Shown here one piece after another: positions 54,683 through 63,959 of a stretch of 64,000 nucleotides of DNA. Made by a program: the position numbers and the translations under genes. How positions within the stretch are numbered: the first letter of the stretch is position 1; each line of letters opens with the position of its first letter. The stretch covers positions 62,001 through 126,000 of the forward strand of contig JAZRMW010000041.1 in NCBI GenBank assembly GCA_045647865.1. Direction: 5' to 3'. The notes under the pieces are model-generated. The model was not told the origin of the DNA. It ran no database searches and saw only the letters and a list, made by a program, of their open reading frames with translations. Source of the stretch: Phocaeicola_A sp045647865. GTDB taxonomy: Bacteria; Bacteroidota; Bacteroidia; Bacteroidales; Bacteroidaceae.

Positions 54683-55552
54683 TTAATAGGGGTTAGTAAT
54701 GCCGTTCTTTTCAGCTTCTGCTTGTTCGGGTGTTACCCATTCAAAAATATAGTAATAGTCTCCGAATGAGCCAACCTTGGGGATAAATACATTTAAAATC
54801 AATACAAAAGCGCGGTCAGATGGTAAGTAGTAGCTATCTACTCCGTCAATGGTACTCATTGCCACTTCTCCATAATAAGAGTCGGTGAAAGCTATTTGTT
54901 CTGTCATCTCGATGGTGGTATCAAACGGATTGTCCTTAGCCGTATGAAATTTCAATGTCAAATCGTGTGAGTCATCAAAGGGTGATTTCACAATCAATGT
55001 ACTGTCGTTTTTCTGTTCCGTTGTAACCAAGAATTTGGTAACCTGAGTGGTACTGAAGGGGAAGGTACAAGTCAAGCGCATGTTACCTGTGTAATCATTG
55101 ATATGAAAAGGCATACATTTGTGTAGCCGGATGTTTGCCCAATCATTGTACAACTCAGTAAAGCCATTTTCGTTATCTAAGAATCGGAGAGTTACAGCTA
55201 AACTGTCTTTCACATTCATGTGATTATAATATCCCTTCAACACCACCTTTCCTGTACGCTCACCGGCTTTGATGGTGACATTGCGCGAAAGAATGTCGAA
55301 ATGATACCCTTCAATGGCATTCGTTCGCTTCATATCTACATCCACTATGTAAGTGCGGTCGATATCGGATGTGTGTGTGGCACCTATGATTACTTCGAAT
55401 GTCTTTTCTTCATTTTCGGTGACGGGCATATCAAATAAAGAATCGGCAAACATGACGTAGTTAGGGCCTGTGTAGTGGATTTCATCCTTTTCACAAGCGG
55501 TTAGTGATATCAGCCAAAAAGCTAATAATAAGAGTTTATATATCTGTTTCAT
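54683..55552 (-). CDS. DUF4984-like lipoprotein (289 aa)
   Basis: Lipoprotein Cys in ISLTAC, a beta-sandwich N-terminal half (VTENEEKTFEVIIGATHTSD, VTIKAGERTGKVVL) of the Calx-beta-like kind, and a second domain ending ITNPY. Proteins of this type are usually encoded right after SusD in SusCD-LRR loci, as here (21 bp behind susD). They are thought to sit on the surface with the SusC-SusD complex. The family number is assigned from memory of such loci. Confidence 0.65.
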   Translation of the reverse strand: MKQIYKLLLLAFWLISLTACEKDEIHYTGPNYVMFADSLFDMPVTENEEKTFEVIIGATHTSDIDRTYIVDVDMKRTNAIEGYHFDILSRNVTIKAGERTGKVVLKGYYNHMNVKDSLAVTLRFLDNENGFTELYNDWANIRLHKCMPFHINDYTGNMRLTCTFPFSTTQVTKFLVTTEQKNDSTLIVKSPFDDSHDLTLKFHTAKDNPFDTTIEMTEQIAFTDSYYGEVAMSTIDGVDSYYLPSDRAFVLILNVFIPKVGSFGDYYYIFEWVTPEQAEAEKNGITNPY

Positions 55553-55573
55553 TGTTATAATCTTTCCCGTTTT

Positions 55574-57109
55574 TTATCGTTCATTTTGGATAATCAATCC
55601 TCCAGAAGCGGTCACTTCGTGTTGGGGAATGAGCCATGTATATCGTTTGTCGTTACCATCTATCTTCAGTGATGAATAGTTCTCACCTGTAATAGTGCCA
55701 GATTGTGGTTGACGCTTGAATCCCTTTTTCCATCTCTTCAAGTCTGCCAAACGGAATCCTTCGAGGAAAAGTTCTTTAGCACGTTCTTCTTGAATGGCTT
55801 CTAAAAGTGCATCTTGTGAGTGTGCCGCTGTTCCGTATCCTTGAATACGAGCTTTGCGAAGGGTGGTCAAATCCTTGTTGGCTTTGTTTGTTTCACCCAT
55901 CATGGCATAAGCTTCAGCTCTGATGAGGTAAGTTTCACTCAAGCGTAACATCTTGGGCATATTGGTATAATACGTGCCTGCTGATCCGTCGATTTCTGGA
56001 TTTCCCGGATATTTCACCACAACTTCGGTGTTGAATCCTTGCATGGTGTTTACAAGTGAGAAGAAGGTGGTATATCGAAGGTCGTATCCATCGTACGCAT
56101 CAATCAACCACTTGGCAGGCAAGTAACTCGGATTGTATATTCCACCTGTAATGCCCATGAAAAGAGAACCTAAAGCTCCTCCACGGTCGGTTGTGGTAAA
56201 ATATATTTTCCAAATAATCTCATCTGCTGTATCATAGGTCCACATGGCTTTGTATTCGCTCATTACTCCACTGGGTGTGGATACATGACTATTTGCATCG
56301 GCCAAGCTGTATAGAGTGTATGAACCCGATTTGGCATCAATGACGTTTGTCGAATATTCAATGGCCTTTTCCCAATTACCCATGTAAAGATATACACGTG
56401 CAAGCAATGCATCTACTGCTCCTTCAGTTACGTATGCAGCATCACTTCCCACGCGTGTCACCAACGAGTCAGCCTTATGTAAATCATGCAATACCTGTGC
56501 ATACGATTCCTCTAAAGTGGCACGTGGTTTTTTCACCGAACTTCCGTTTCCTTCTCGATAGTGGAGATAGATGGGAACACCCAATGTTTCCTTAGCAGTA
56601 AGTGAATCGTAGGCCACACAAAATGTTCGTATCAAGTCGGAATAGGCGAGTGCACGAAGGAAATGTACGTCACCCTCATATTTGTCCATTGTTTTCCGTT
56701 CACTTTCGTTCTTCAATGTGACACGCACCTCTTCGGCATGATCCATAAAGAAGTTACATCGAGCAATGATTTGGTATAATCCGGCATAGACGTTGAGCAA
56801 TACTTCATCGTTGGCATTCGTTTCCCAGCGGTAGAAACTTCCGAATTGGTTGGTGTAACCGATAGCGGCATACAACATGTCACTTTGGATGTCACTTGCT
56901 TGTACCAATGCTCCACTATAAAGCGATGAATTCTTCAAGCAACTGTAAATGCCGACAACTACCTCTTCCGCTGCATTTAGATTGGTCATAGCCTCTGCTT
57001 CGGGCACAGCAGTCTCTGGAATCTCGGTCAAGAAATCCTCGCATGAACTACATGCCAACAAGGCTAAAAGGAGGAAATATATTTTATATGACTTCATTTT
57101 CTTTATCAT
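55574..57109 (-). CDS. SusD/RagB-family nutrient-binding lipoprotein
   Basis: A 511-residue lipoprotein (Cys in LACSSC). The SusD-type helical fold shows in the N-terminal TPR-like half (AMTNLNAAEEVVVGIYSCLK) and the C-terminal signature (YLIRAEAYAMMGETNKANKD, ERAKELFLEGFRLADLKRW). SusD caps its SusC channel as a lid. The start could also be Met5. It is 50 bp after susC. Confidence 0.93.
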   Translation of the reverse strand: MIKKMKSYKIYFLLLALLACSSCEDFLTEIPETAVPEAEAMTNLNAAEEVVVGIYSCLKNSSLYSGALVQASDIQSDMLYAAIGYTNQFGSFYRWETNANDEVLLNVYAGLYQIIARCNFFMDHAEEVRVTLKNESERKTMDKYEGDVHFLRALAYSDLIRTFCVAYDSLTAKETLGVPIYLHYREGNGSSVKKPRATLEESYAQVLHDLHKADSLVTRVGSDAAYVTEGAVDALLARVYLYMGNWEKAIEYSTNVIDAKSGSYTLYSLADANSHVSTPSGVMSEYKAMWTYDTADEIIWKIYFTTTDRGGALGSLFMGITGGIYNPSYLPAKWLIDAYDGYDLRYTTFFSLVNTMQGFNTEVVVKYPGNPEIDGSAGTYYTNMPKMLRLSETYLIRAEAYAMMGETNKANKDLTTLRKARIQGYGTAAHSQDALLEAIQEERAKELFLEGFRLADLKRWKKGFKRQPQSGTITGENYSSLKIDGNDKRYTWLIPQHEVTASGGLIIQNER

Positions 57110-57159
57110 ATATTTAAGTGTGCTTAATAATCTTTTGAACAGCTATTTATATCTTTTTA

Positions 57160-60102
57160 CTAAAAGGTTACTTCAAGTCCGAATGTAAATTGGCGCGACA
57201 TGGGATAAGCGGCTTGATAGACATTCTTGCTTGATTCGGGATCCATCCCTGTGAACTTTGTGAAGGTCAACAGATTCTGTCCTTGGGCAAAAATGCGTGC
57301 CATGCTGATGGCTTTGGTACGCTTCAACATTGCTTGGGGAAAATTATATGCAAATGTCAAATTCTTCAGTCGAAGGAAAGAGGCATCTTCAAGCAGATGA
57401 GCATCCATCTGAGGGGTCACACCATAGCGAGGGACAGATGTAATGTCACCAGGCTTTTTCCATCGTTTGAAGAGCTCTTTTGACTGATTGAAGGCCGAAC
57501 TATACATACCGTTGCTTTCGTCGAAGAAGCGGTCGTTGTTCAGCATCCAGCGGTTCTTTACCCAACTGAATTGCGCATTCACTGAGAATCCCTTCCATGA
57601 AAGGTTTGTTCCAAATCCGCCTTGCCAGGGGGCTACGGATGATTTGCCAAGCAGTACTTTGTCATTTTCGTTGTACACATTAGTAATGTTGCCATTCTTG
57701 GTGTACCAAAGAGCATCTCCATTAGCTGGATTAACTCCAGCATAACGTACCAAATAGTGTTCACCGTACGAGTGACCGACTTTTAGCAGAATGTTTGCAC
57801 CTGGAATTTCGTATTCATTCAATCCATTATAGAGTTCCGTTATTTCATTGTGATTGTACGAAACTACGGCATTGATGTTCCAGTTAAAGTTTCCACGTTG
57901 CAAGGCATGCAAGTTCACGCTTGTTTCCACACCTTGATTTACCATGGCACCGATGTTATCCCATTCCATACCTGTGCCATTTCCAAGGGTGATAGGAACT
58001 TCCATCAGCATATCGGTGGTAAGCTTATGGTACAACTCTGTATTCCATTCGATGCGACCGAGGAATCCAAGTTTGATGGCAAGGTTGAAAGTATTAAGTT
58101 TTTCCCACGTGAGTTCGCTATTTCCGCGTGTATAAGGTGCAATACCGGTCATGCCAGCATATTCGGGACCTGCCGCAAACAAAGGCATGTGGTCATAGTT
58201 GGGGATGCTTGAATTACCCGACGTACCATAACTGGTGCTTACTTGTGCCATATCCAGCCATGACACATCCTTAAGGAAATCTTCCAGTTTGGCATCCCAA
58301 AGGAATCCTGCAGACCAGAAGTTAGCCCAACGGTTTTCCTTTCCAAACTTGGATGAAGCGTCCCTGCGGATAGATAAATCTATGAAATAGTTGCGCTTGA
58401 GGTTATATTCAGCTCGTGCAAATACCGATACGTAGGTTGATGCTGAGAAATTGTCACTCCATCCTGTCGCGGTAGTTCCTGTACTCAAAGTCAACAATTT
58501 GTCGTTTGATTGCCCGCGAGTGCTTACGTTGAACGAGTCGGCTCCATTTCTTGTTACCTCGTGTCCGAGAAGGAAGTTGAAATTGTGTGTCTTATTAATA
58601 TTAAAAGTATAATTGGCCGTGTTGGTCCATGTGAGGTTAAAAAGATGAGTGAATCCTTTTCCTACCGATCCGCTTCCGTAGTTTGAGGGGTAGGAGGGGA
58701 GTGAATGAGTATTGCTTCTTGTGTCAGAGGCATCTATTCCTATCATCGTACGCAACTTCAAGTCTTTCATTGGATTCAGTTCAAAAAATGTAGATGAAAG
58801 GATATGAATCTTATTTCGGTTCAAAGGGTTGGCTACTATATATTCAATAGGATTTCCGTATGAACCCATCCATGTGCCTTCATTTGTACTTGTCAGGCTT
58901 CCGTCCTCGTTGTAAACCTTCCAATAAGGCATCATGAATTTAGAAGCAGAGATAGGAGCCAACAGACTATAGTCTCCATATTCCGTCTCTTCTGATTGGG
59001 AGTAGGTAAGTGCAGTGTTTGTTCCTATTTTCAACCATTCAGTGGCATTGGCCTCTATGTTAGCACGTAGGGTATATCGTTTGAAATCAGACCCCACAGC
59101 TGTTCCTTTCTGTGAAAAATAACCGGTCGAGAAGTAATAGTTCACCGACTTTTCGCCTCCGCTTATGCTCACTTCGTATGATTCTGTCGGGGCATTATTG
59201 TCAAACACGACATCCTTCCAGTTGATGTTGATTCTTTCCAGCGCTTCGCGATCATACTTTCCTGGTATTCTCAATCCTATCTCCTCTTCAAAATCCAGTC
59301 GCTCGGAAGTGTTCATCTGGTTCCACTTACCATAAGCGAGATTCGAAAATCCATATTGTGCTCTGAAGGTCACTTTGGCCTTTTCTCCTGCTCGTCCACG
59401 TTTGGTGGTAATCACTACCACACCATTTGCTGCTCGGGCACCATAGATTGAGGTGGACGAAGCATCCTTCAGTACTGACAGATTTTCAATGTCATTGGGA
59501 TTGATAGAGGCAAAGTCTGCGGCAGAAATAGGACTTCCATCCAACACAAACAGAGGTTCAGTATCTGCGTTGATGGAGTTGATTCCGCGTATCATAAAGT
59601 TGGCCGGAGCATTGGGCTCACCCGAGTTTTGCAGTACGGTCAATCCCGTAGCCTTTCCTTGTAGTGCCTGATCAAAACTGGCTACAGGTGCGTTTTCGAA
59701 AACCTCGCCTTTCACTACAGATACAGATCCGGTAATTGTCCCTTTTTTACGGGTACCATAGGCGACAACCACTACTTCGTCAATGTCCGATGTCTCATTT
59801 TCCATCACCACATTCAGCACATGGTCTTTCCCTTTCTTTACGTGAAATTGCATCGTCTTCATACCGACGTAGCTGAACTCCAATGAACCCTCTTCGCCTG
59901 ACATGCTAATGCTGTAGTTGCCGTCTATATCAGTGATGGCAAATGCTTTTCCATTCGTCTGTTTGACGTTTACACCGATGAGCGGTTCCTTCAATTCACT
60001 GTCGGTAACCTGCCCTGTAATGATAAAATCTTGTGCGTTCGTACACAATGCATGGCACATCATGACCAACATCACAAGCATGGATGATATATTGATTTTC
60101 AC
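57160..60102 (-). CDS. SusC/RagA-family TonB-linked outer-membrane protein
   Basis: A carboxypeptidase-D-like regulatory domain (about 25-105: GQVTDSELKEPLIGVNVKQT) is followed by a TonB plug (DEVVVVAYGT, then VLKDASSTSIYGARAANGVV) and a 22-strand barrel ending in aromatic Phe (FTFGLEVTF). Length about 980 is normal. The start is uncertain: no good ATG lies at the signal peptide; GTG 60102 (KINISSMLVM) is chosen, with TTG 60108 and ATG 60081 as alternatives. It forms a substrate channel with SusD, energised by TonB. Confidence 0.92.
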   Translation of the reverse strand: MKINISSMLVMLVMMCHALCTNAQDFIITGQVTDSELKEPLIGVNVKQTNGKAFAITDIDGNYSISMSGEEGSLEFSYVGMKTMQFHVKKGKDHVLNVVMENETSDIDEVVVVAYGTRKKGTITGSVSVVKGEVFENAPVASFDQALQGKATGLTVLQNSGEPNAPANFMIRGINSINADTEPLFVLDGSPISAADFASINPNDIENLSVLKDASSTSIYGARAANGVVVITTKRGRAGEKAKVTFRAQYGFSNLAYGKWNQMNTSERLDFEEEIGLRIPGKYDREALERININWKDVVFDNNAPTESYEVSISGGEKSVNYYFSTGYFSQKGTAVGSDFKRYTLRANIEANATEWLKIGTNTALTYSQSEETEYGDYSLLAPISASKFMMPYWKVYNEDGSLTSTNEGTWMGSYGNPIEYIVANPLNRNKIHILSSTFFELNPMKDLKLRTMIGIDASDTRSNTHSLPSYPSNYGSGSVGKGFTHLFNLTWTNTANYTFNINKTHNFNFLLGHEVTRNGADSFNVSTRGQSNDKLLTLSTGTTATGWSDNFSASTYVSVFARAEYNLKRNYFIDLSIRRDASSKFGKENRWANFWSAGFLWDAKLEDFLKDVSWLDMAQVSTSYGTSGNSSIPNYDHMPLFAAGPEYAGMTGIAPYTRGNSELTWEKLNTFNLAIKLGFLGRIEWNTELYHKLTTDMLMEVPITLGNGTGMEWDNIGAMVNQGVETSVNLHALQRGNFNWNINAVVSYNHNEITELYNGLNEYEIPGANILLKVGHSYGEHYLVRYAGVNPANGDALWYTKNGNITNVYNENDKVLLGKSSVAPWQGGFGTNLSWKGFSVNAQFSWVKNRWMLNNDRFFDESNGMYSSAFNQSKELFKRWKKPGDITSVPRYGVTPQMDAHLLEDASFLRLKNLTFAYNFPQAMLKRTKAISMARIFAQGQNLLTFTKFTGMDPESSKNVYQAAYPMSRQFTFGLEVTF

Positions 60103-60157
60103 AATCAAATACGCTTAGAGTAGATTAAATATTCGTTTTCTAATAGTCATATTATAA

Positions 60158-60198
60158 AAAAAGGATACCTTGGCATGCTTATCGAGGTATCCCTTTTT
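60158..60198 (-). terminator. Terminator of the small membrane protein gene
   Basis: AAAAAGGATACCT (60158-60170) pairs with AGGTATCCCTTTTT (60185-60198); it works in both directions. The intervening bases between 60103 and 60157 hold no gene. Confidence 0.75.
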
Positions 60199-60218
60199 GT
60201 TTCTCTAAAAAGGAAAAA

Positions 60219-60407
60219 TTACTTTAACCAATATGCCAATTTGTCCTTTGCAAAGAAGTAGTAGATAATCAGACCTACCCAACTGGTCAGAAGTAATACG
60301 ATGATTGTCAACAATTTCTTTGCTCCATCAACGGGTAATTTCCAAATTTCCAAACATGCCTTGATGGTCAATATAAGACCAACAATCCAAATGATAAATG
60401 CTAACAT
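60219..60407 (-). CDS. Small two-segment membrane protein (62 aa)
   Basis: It reads MLAFIIWIVGLILTIKACLE, then LPVDGAKKLLTIIVLLLTSW and YYFFAKDKL. Two membrane segments with a short loop resemble the N-terminal domain of phospholipase D-type proteins (PLDc_N), common as short orphans in Bacteroidales. Function unknown. It has its own terminator. Confidence 0.65.
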   Translation of the reverse strand: MLAFIIWIVGLILTIKACLEIWKLPVDGAKKLLTIIVLLLTSWVGLIIYYFFAKDKLAYWLK

Positions 60408-60548
60408 AATGATTCTTTATAATTTAATAATTAATATCTTTTCTCTTTAGCCTTTGGTAAATCAAAAAAAAGAGTGAAGACCAAGATTTTCATCATTCAT
60501 CTCCACCTCTTTCTTTGTTTTCTATGACTAAAAACATTTTTCAATTTG

Positions 60549-60622
<74 letters not shown>

Positions 60623-60638
60623 ATCCTTAAATGCGGTG

Positions 60639-60670
60639 CAAAAGTACACTTTTTCTTTGAATTGAGCAAA
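60639..60670 (-). promoter_or_regulatory. Promoter of tRNA-Arg
   Basis: On the minus strand TTTG (60670-60667), 20-nt spacer, TACTTTTG (60646-60639). The tRNA begins 16 bp later. Confidence 0.75.
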
Positions 60671-60805
60671 CTTTTTCAGTAGATTCTTTTGATTTTCCCT
60701 AAATCACGGGATATTACTTTCTAATTTTCTTCAGTTAATCCATGTCTTGTCTTTTGTTAATGCATAATTCCCCTTTTTATCCTTCTTCATTCAGACTATG
60801 GATGA

Positions 60806-60991
60806 AGGCCGTTCATTCCATGGATGTTCTATAAACATGTGACGCCTTTTTATCGTATCTCCCAACTTTGGTGGTTGTACGCTTTGGTAGGGTTGTTTGT
60901 CGTTGTTATTGCACTTCTCACAGTCCTTGGACTTTCATTCAGGGCTGCCAATGCCAATTCTGTTGAGGTATTGCGTAAAGCACAATCTTGA
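60806..60991 (+). pseudogene. Remnant of an FtsX/MacB-type ABC permease
   Basis: The frame without start reads PWMFYKHVTPFYRISQ, then LYALVGLFVVVIALLTVLGL and FRAANANSVEVLRK to a stop at 60989. That is the last transmembrane segment and the C-terminal motif (xAAxANPVExLR) of this permease family. The rest of the gene is missing. The tail of this lost gene is followed by a good terminator at 61038. Confidence 0.7.
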
Positions 60992-61037
60992 TTGAGTAAA
61001 AAGGAAAACATATAAAATGAGTATTTTATCATAGCAT

Positions 61038-61076
61038 AGTTGTGGCACGTCGTGAGACGCGTCACAACTTTTTAAA
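61038..61076 (+). terminator. Terminator after the permease remnant
   Basis: AGTTGTGGCACGTC pairs with GACGCGTCACAACT (one mismatch, one G-T), then TTTTTAAAT. It has outlived the gene it served. Confidence 0.75.
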
Positions 61077-61183
61077 TAAAAATCATTAACTCCCTAATTA
61101 TTTTTTATTAATTCAACTTTACTTTTTGCTGTTTATTACGCTTATCATATATATAAGAAATGTGTTAACTAAAAAATCATTAT

Positions 61184-63748
61184 ATGACCATTAAACGATT
61201 CCTTTTTACCATATTCCTATTTCTTTGGATAGGTACTCTTTTCGCTCAATCGGTAAAAGAACCTTTGTCTCGTTTACGAGATTTCATGCACAACCTTCAA
61301 ACCTTCAACCGTCTTTACCCGCAAGAGAAGGTGTGGCTGCATTGTGACAACACGGCCTATTTCCAAGGCGATACCATCTGGTTTGCAGCATACGTCACTT
61401 CGGCAGAGACGCTTCGACCTGCAGAACTTAGCAAAGTACTTTATGTGGAGTTGCTCAATGAATCGGGCGAAGTGATAAGTACCCAACGTTTGCAAATAGA
61501 AAATGGACGATGCCACGGACAGATACCGCTGAATACGGAGTTGGAAAAGAAATTTGTAACTCTACAGAAAAAATACCTTTCTTCTTTTTATCCCATAAAT
61601 CCAAAAACAAACAATTATATTATTCCTCTTCACAGTGGTTATTACGAAGTACGTGCCTATACCCGTGCCATGCTCAATTGGGGTACGGATGTCTGTTTTT
61701 CAAGGGTATTCCCCGTGTTTGACACTCCCGAACGGGAAGGCGACTATTCACAACTGACCATGGAGAATCGAGAAAAGAGGAGAGTTGACTTGACAAAAAG
61801 TTATTTACGCCCTAAAAAGGAAAAAGAAAAAAGTTTGAATGTCAGTTTCTATCCTGAAGGGGGAAATATCATTCTTCATCAACCGTGCCGCGTAGCATAT
61901 AAAGTTACAGACAAGGAGGGAAGGAATCTCATTGCTCGTTGCCAATTGATGGCTGATGGAAAAAGCCTCACAAGAACGGAAACCCTTCACGATGGCATGG
62001 GTTACTTCTCATTTTTCCCGCAAGAGGGAGTGAAATACAAGTTGCGTGTAGAAACAGACAAATATAACCGTATCTTTGACTTGCCCGAAGCGCAATCGCA
62101 AGGGTTGATGTTGGCTGTTGATGCCACAGAAACGGATAGTGTGCGCATGGCCATCGCCGCAACGGATTCATTGCGCCACAAAGCCATCGGCATAAGCATT
62201 ACCTGTCGGGGAAAACTGCTTTATTTCAATGTATATGACGGAATCCCCAAACGCCCGATACGATTGCCTGCCATTGCCAAGAACAGACTTTCACCGGGTG
62301 TCAACCAAGTGACCTTGTTCGATGCCGATGGACAGGTGTATGCCGAACGGCTCTTCTTTGTGCACGATACGGCGGTTGTGGGAAGAAAGTTAGTGGAATA
62401 CCAATTGGACAAAGAAGAATACAAACCTTTTGAGAAAATAAATCTGATGTTGCAATCACGTAGGGGCGGACCGATGTGTCCGCCCGAAAAGGACGTGGTT
62501 GCGGATTCGGGCAGACATATTGGTCTGCCCCTACAAGTTGCATCTCTCTCCGTCCGCGACAGTGGTACAGAAATAGGAACTGCCTACAGCGAGAATCTTC
62601 AGACTTATCTACTGTTGACAAGCGACTTGAGAGGTTATATCCATCGTCCAGAATATTATTTCGAAGCTGACGACTCCGTGCATCGTACTGCCCTCGACCT
62701 ACTGATGATGACACAGGGATGGCGACGCTATGCGTGGAAACAATTGGCTGGTGTGGAAAAGTTTGAAAAAACTCATATAGAAGAAAATGGACTTGTTTTG
62801 ATTGGACAAATAAAGCAAGCTGGAAGAAAAAAAAGGAACTTGATAAAAACTCCTGTTGCATATAGCATCAGTGACAATTTAAAAAAAATGCAGTGGGGAC
62901 GCACAGTAACAGATAATAACGGTAATTTTACAATTGATTTCGAGCCATTTGTCGGAAGAAAAAGATTTAACATTAGTGTTAAACATCGTTCTTCTAATGG
63001 AGTTCAAGTCCTGTTGCATCGACATTTCTCACCAAAACCTCGTATTTTCTACGAAAAAGAATGTTCTATCGAATCAACTCCAATGCCTCTTCAGTCCACA
63101 AGTGGACAATTTTTGTTTGACCAATCAAATTTATTGGACAACATCACAGTGAATAAAAATCGTAAACGCATGTTGACATTCTCGTTTTACAATATAAAAG
63201 AAGAACGTGAAAAGTATCTTGATTTGGGAGAAAAAACCGATGACGACCTCGAAACAAAAGACTATGTCATCCATAGACGTGGAGAGCCTGAATGGCCTCC
63301 CATGTATTCATGCAGATTATATAAAGTAAAAGATGGAGAAGAAATCTTTATAGGTGAAAGAGTTTGTAAATATGGATGCAGCATAATTGATGAAGTGGAT
63401 TATATCCTTGTATATGATAGCCCGTATGCACATCTGTATTACGATTGGGAGAAAATAAAATTTCAAGATACGAATATCAAAATGCAACTTGTGAGTTCCT
63501 TTTGTTATACTCGAACTATGGATATTCCAAATCAACGCACCACCCACATCGACGGCTATTCCGAAGTCATAGACTATTATCATCCGCAATACAACCGTGA
63601 AATCATTCCCGGTGAAGTGGATTACCGCCGCACGCTCTATTGGAATCCGTGTGTGGAATTGAATGAAGAGGGAAAAGCGGATGTTGCATTCTATAACAAT
63701 AGTACATGCAAATATCCAATCATTTCAGTAGAAACTTTAAACGATTGA
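61184..63748 (+). CDS. Macroglobulin-like (MG2-type) surface protein (854 aa)
   Basis: Signal peptide (to about residue 21), then the MG2-type opening with EKVWLHCDNTAYFQGDTIWF and YYEVRAYTRAMLNW, seen in large Bacteroidales proteins of this length with macroglobulin and TonB-plug-like parts. Further beta-domains are seen at about 220-320 (LNVSFYPEGGNIILHQPCRV). The C-terminal half holds TQGWRRYAWKQ and GFSE/VIDYYHPQYNREI, both usual in the family. Function unknown, probably an outer-membrane-attached protein. Residues about 426-450 come from an inserted repeat (see 62460). Confidence 0.75.
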   Translation: MTIKRFLFTIFLFLWIGTLFAQSVKEPLSRLRDFMHNLQTFNRLYPQEKVWLHCDNTAYFQGDTIWFAAYVTSAETLRPAELSKVLYVELLNESGEVISTQRLQIENGRCHGQIPLNTELEKKFVTLQKKYLSSFYPINPKTNNYIIPLHSGYYEVRAYTRAMLNWGTDVCFSRVFPVFDTPEREGDYSQLTMENREKRRVDLTKSYLRPKKEKEKSLNVSFYPEGGNIILHQPCRVAYKVTDKEGRNLIARCQLMADGKSLTRTETLHDGMGYFSFFPQEGVKYKLRVETDKYNRIFDLPEAQSQGLMLAVDATETDSVRMAIAATDSLRHKAIGISITCRGKLLYFNVYDGIPKRPIRLPAIAKNRLSPGVNQVTLFDADGQVYAERLFFVHDTAVVGRKLVEYQLDKEEYKPFEKINLMLQSRRGGPMCPPEKDVVADSGRHIGLPLQVASLSVRDSGTEIGTAYSENLQTYLLLTSDLRGYIHRPEYYFEADDSVHRTALDLLMMTQGWRRYAWKQLAGVEKFEKTHIEENGLVLIGQIKQAGRKKRNLIKTPVAYSISDNLKKMQWGRTVTDNNGNFTIDFEPFVGRKRFNISVKHRSSNGVQVLLHRHFSPKPRIFYEKECSIESTPMPLQSTSGQFLFDQSNLLDNITVNKNRKRMLTFSFYNIKEEREKYLDLGEKTDDDLETKDYVIHRRGEPEWPPMYSCRLYKVKDGEEIFIGERVCKYGCSIIDEVDYILVYDSPYAHLYYDWEKIKFQDTNIKMQLVSSFCYTRTMDIPNQRTTHIDGYSEVIDYYHPQYNREIIPGEVDYRRTLYWNPCVELNEEGKADVAFYNNSTCKYPIISVETLND
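62460..62534. repeat. 75-bp palindromic repeat inserted in frame
   Basis: A 26-bp inverted repeat (62460-62485 with 62509-62534, built on GTAGGGGCGGACC and GGTCTGCCCCTAC) lies inside the coding region. Its length is 75 bp, exactly 25 codons, so the reading frame is kept. The arms differ by a few G-A changes that still allow G-T pairs. Confidence 0.85.
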
Positions 63749-63790
63749 GTGATTTTGAAATTTGTAACAAACTAAAAACTCTTTGCTATT

Positions 63791-63959
63791 ATAACGTGAG
63801 TTCGATATAAGAGTGATTTTTATCAGGTGTCCGATCAAAATCTATTAGCTTGATAGCTTTTCTTCTATCAGTTCAAAGAATTACCTCGGATACCTGATAG
63901 ATTTTGAAGGAACTGAGACATACTTTCCTGCGACGTTTCTTGTATCGAACTCACGTTAT
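63791..63959. mobile_element. MITE-like element with 21-bp terminal inverted repeats (169 bp)
   Basis: ATAACGTGAGTTCGATATAA (63791-63811) and its inverse CTTGTATCGAACTCACGTTA (63939-63959) match with one difference. A second inner pair, TATCAGGTGTCCGA and TCGGATACCTGATA, adds a hairpin. No protein is encoded. It is probably a non-autonomous insertion element; its maker is not in the window. From 63960 to the end nothing further is seen. Confidence 0.65.
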
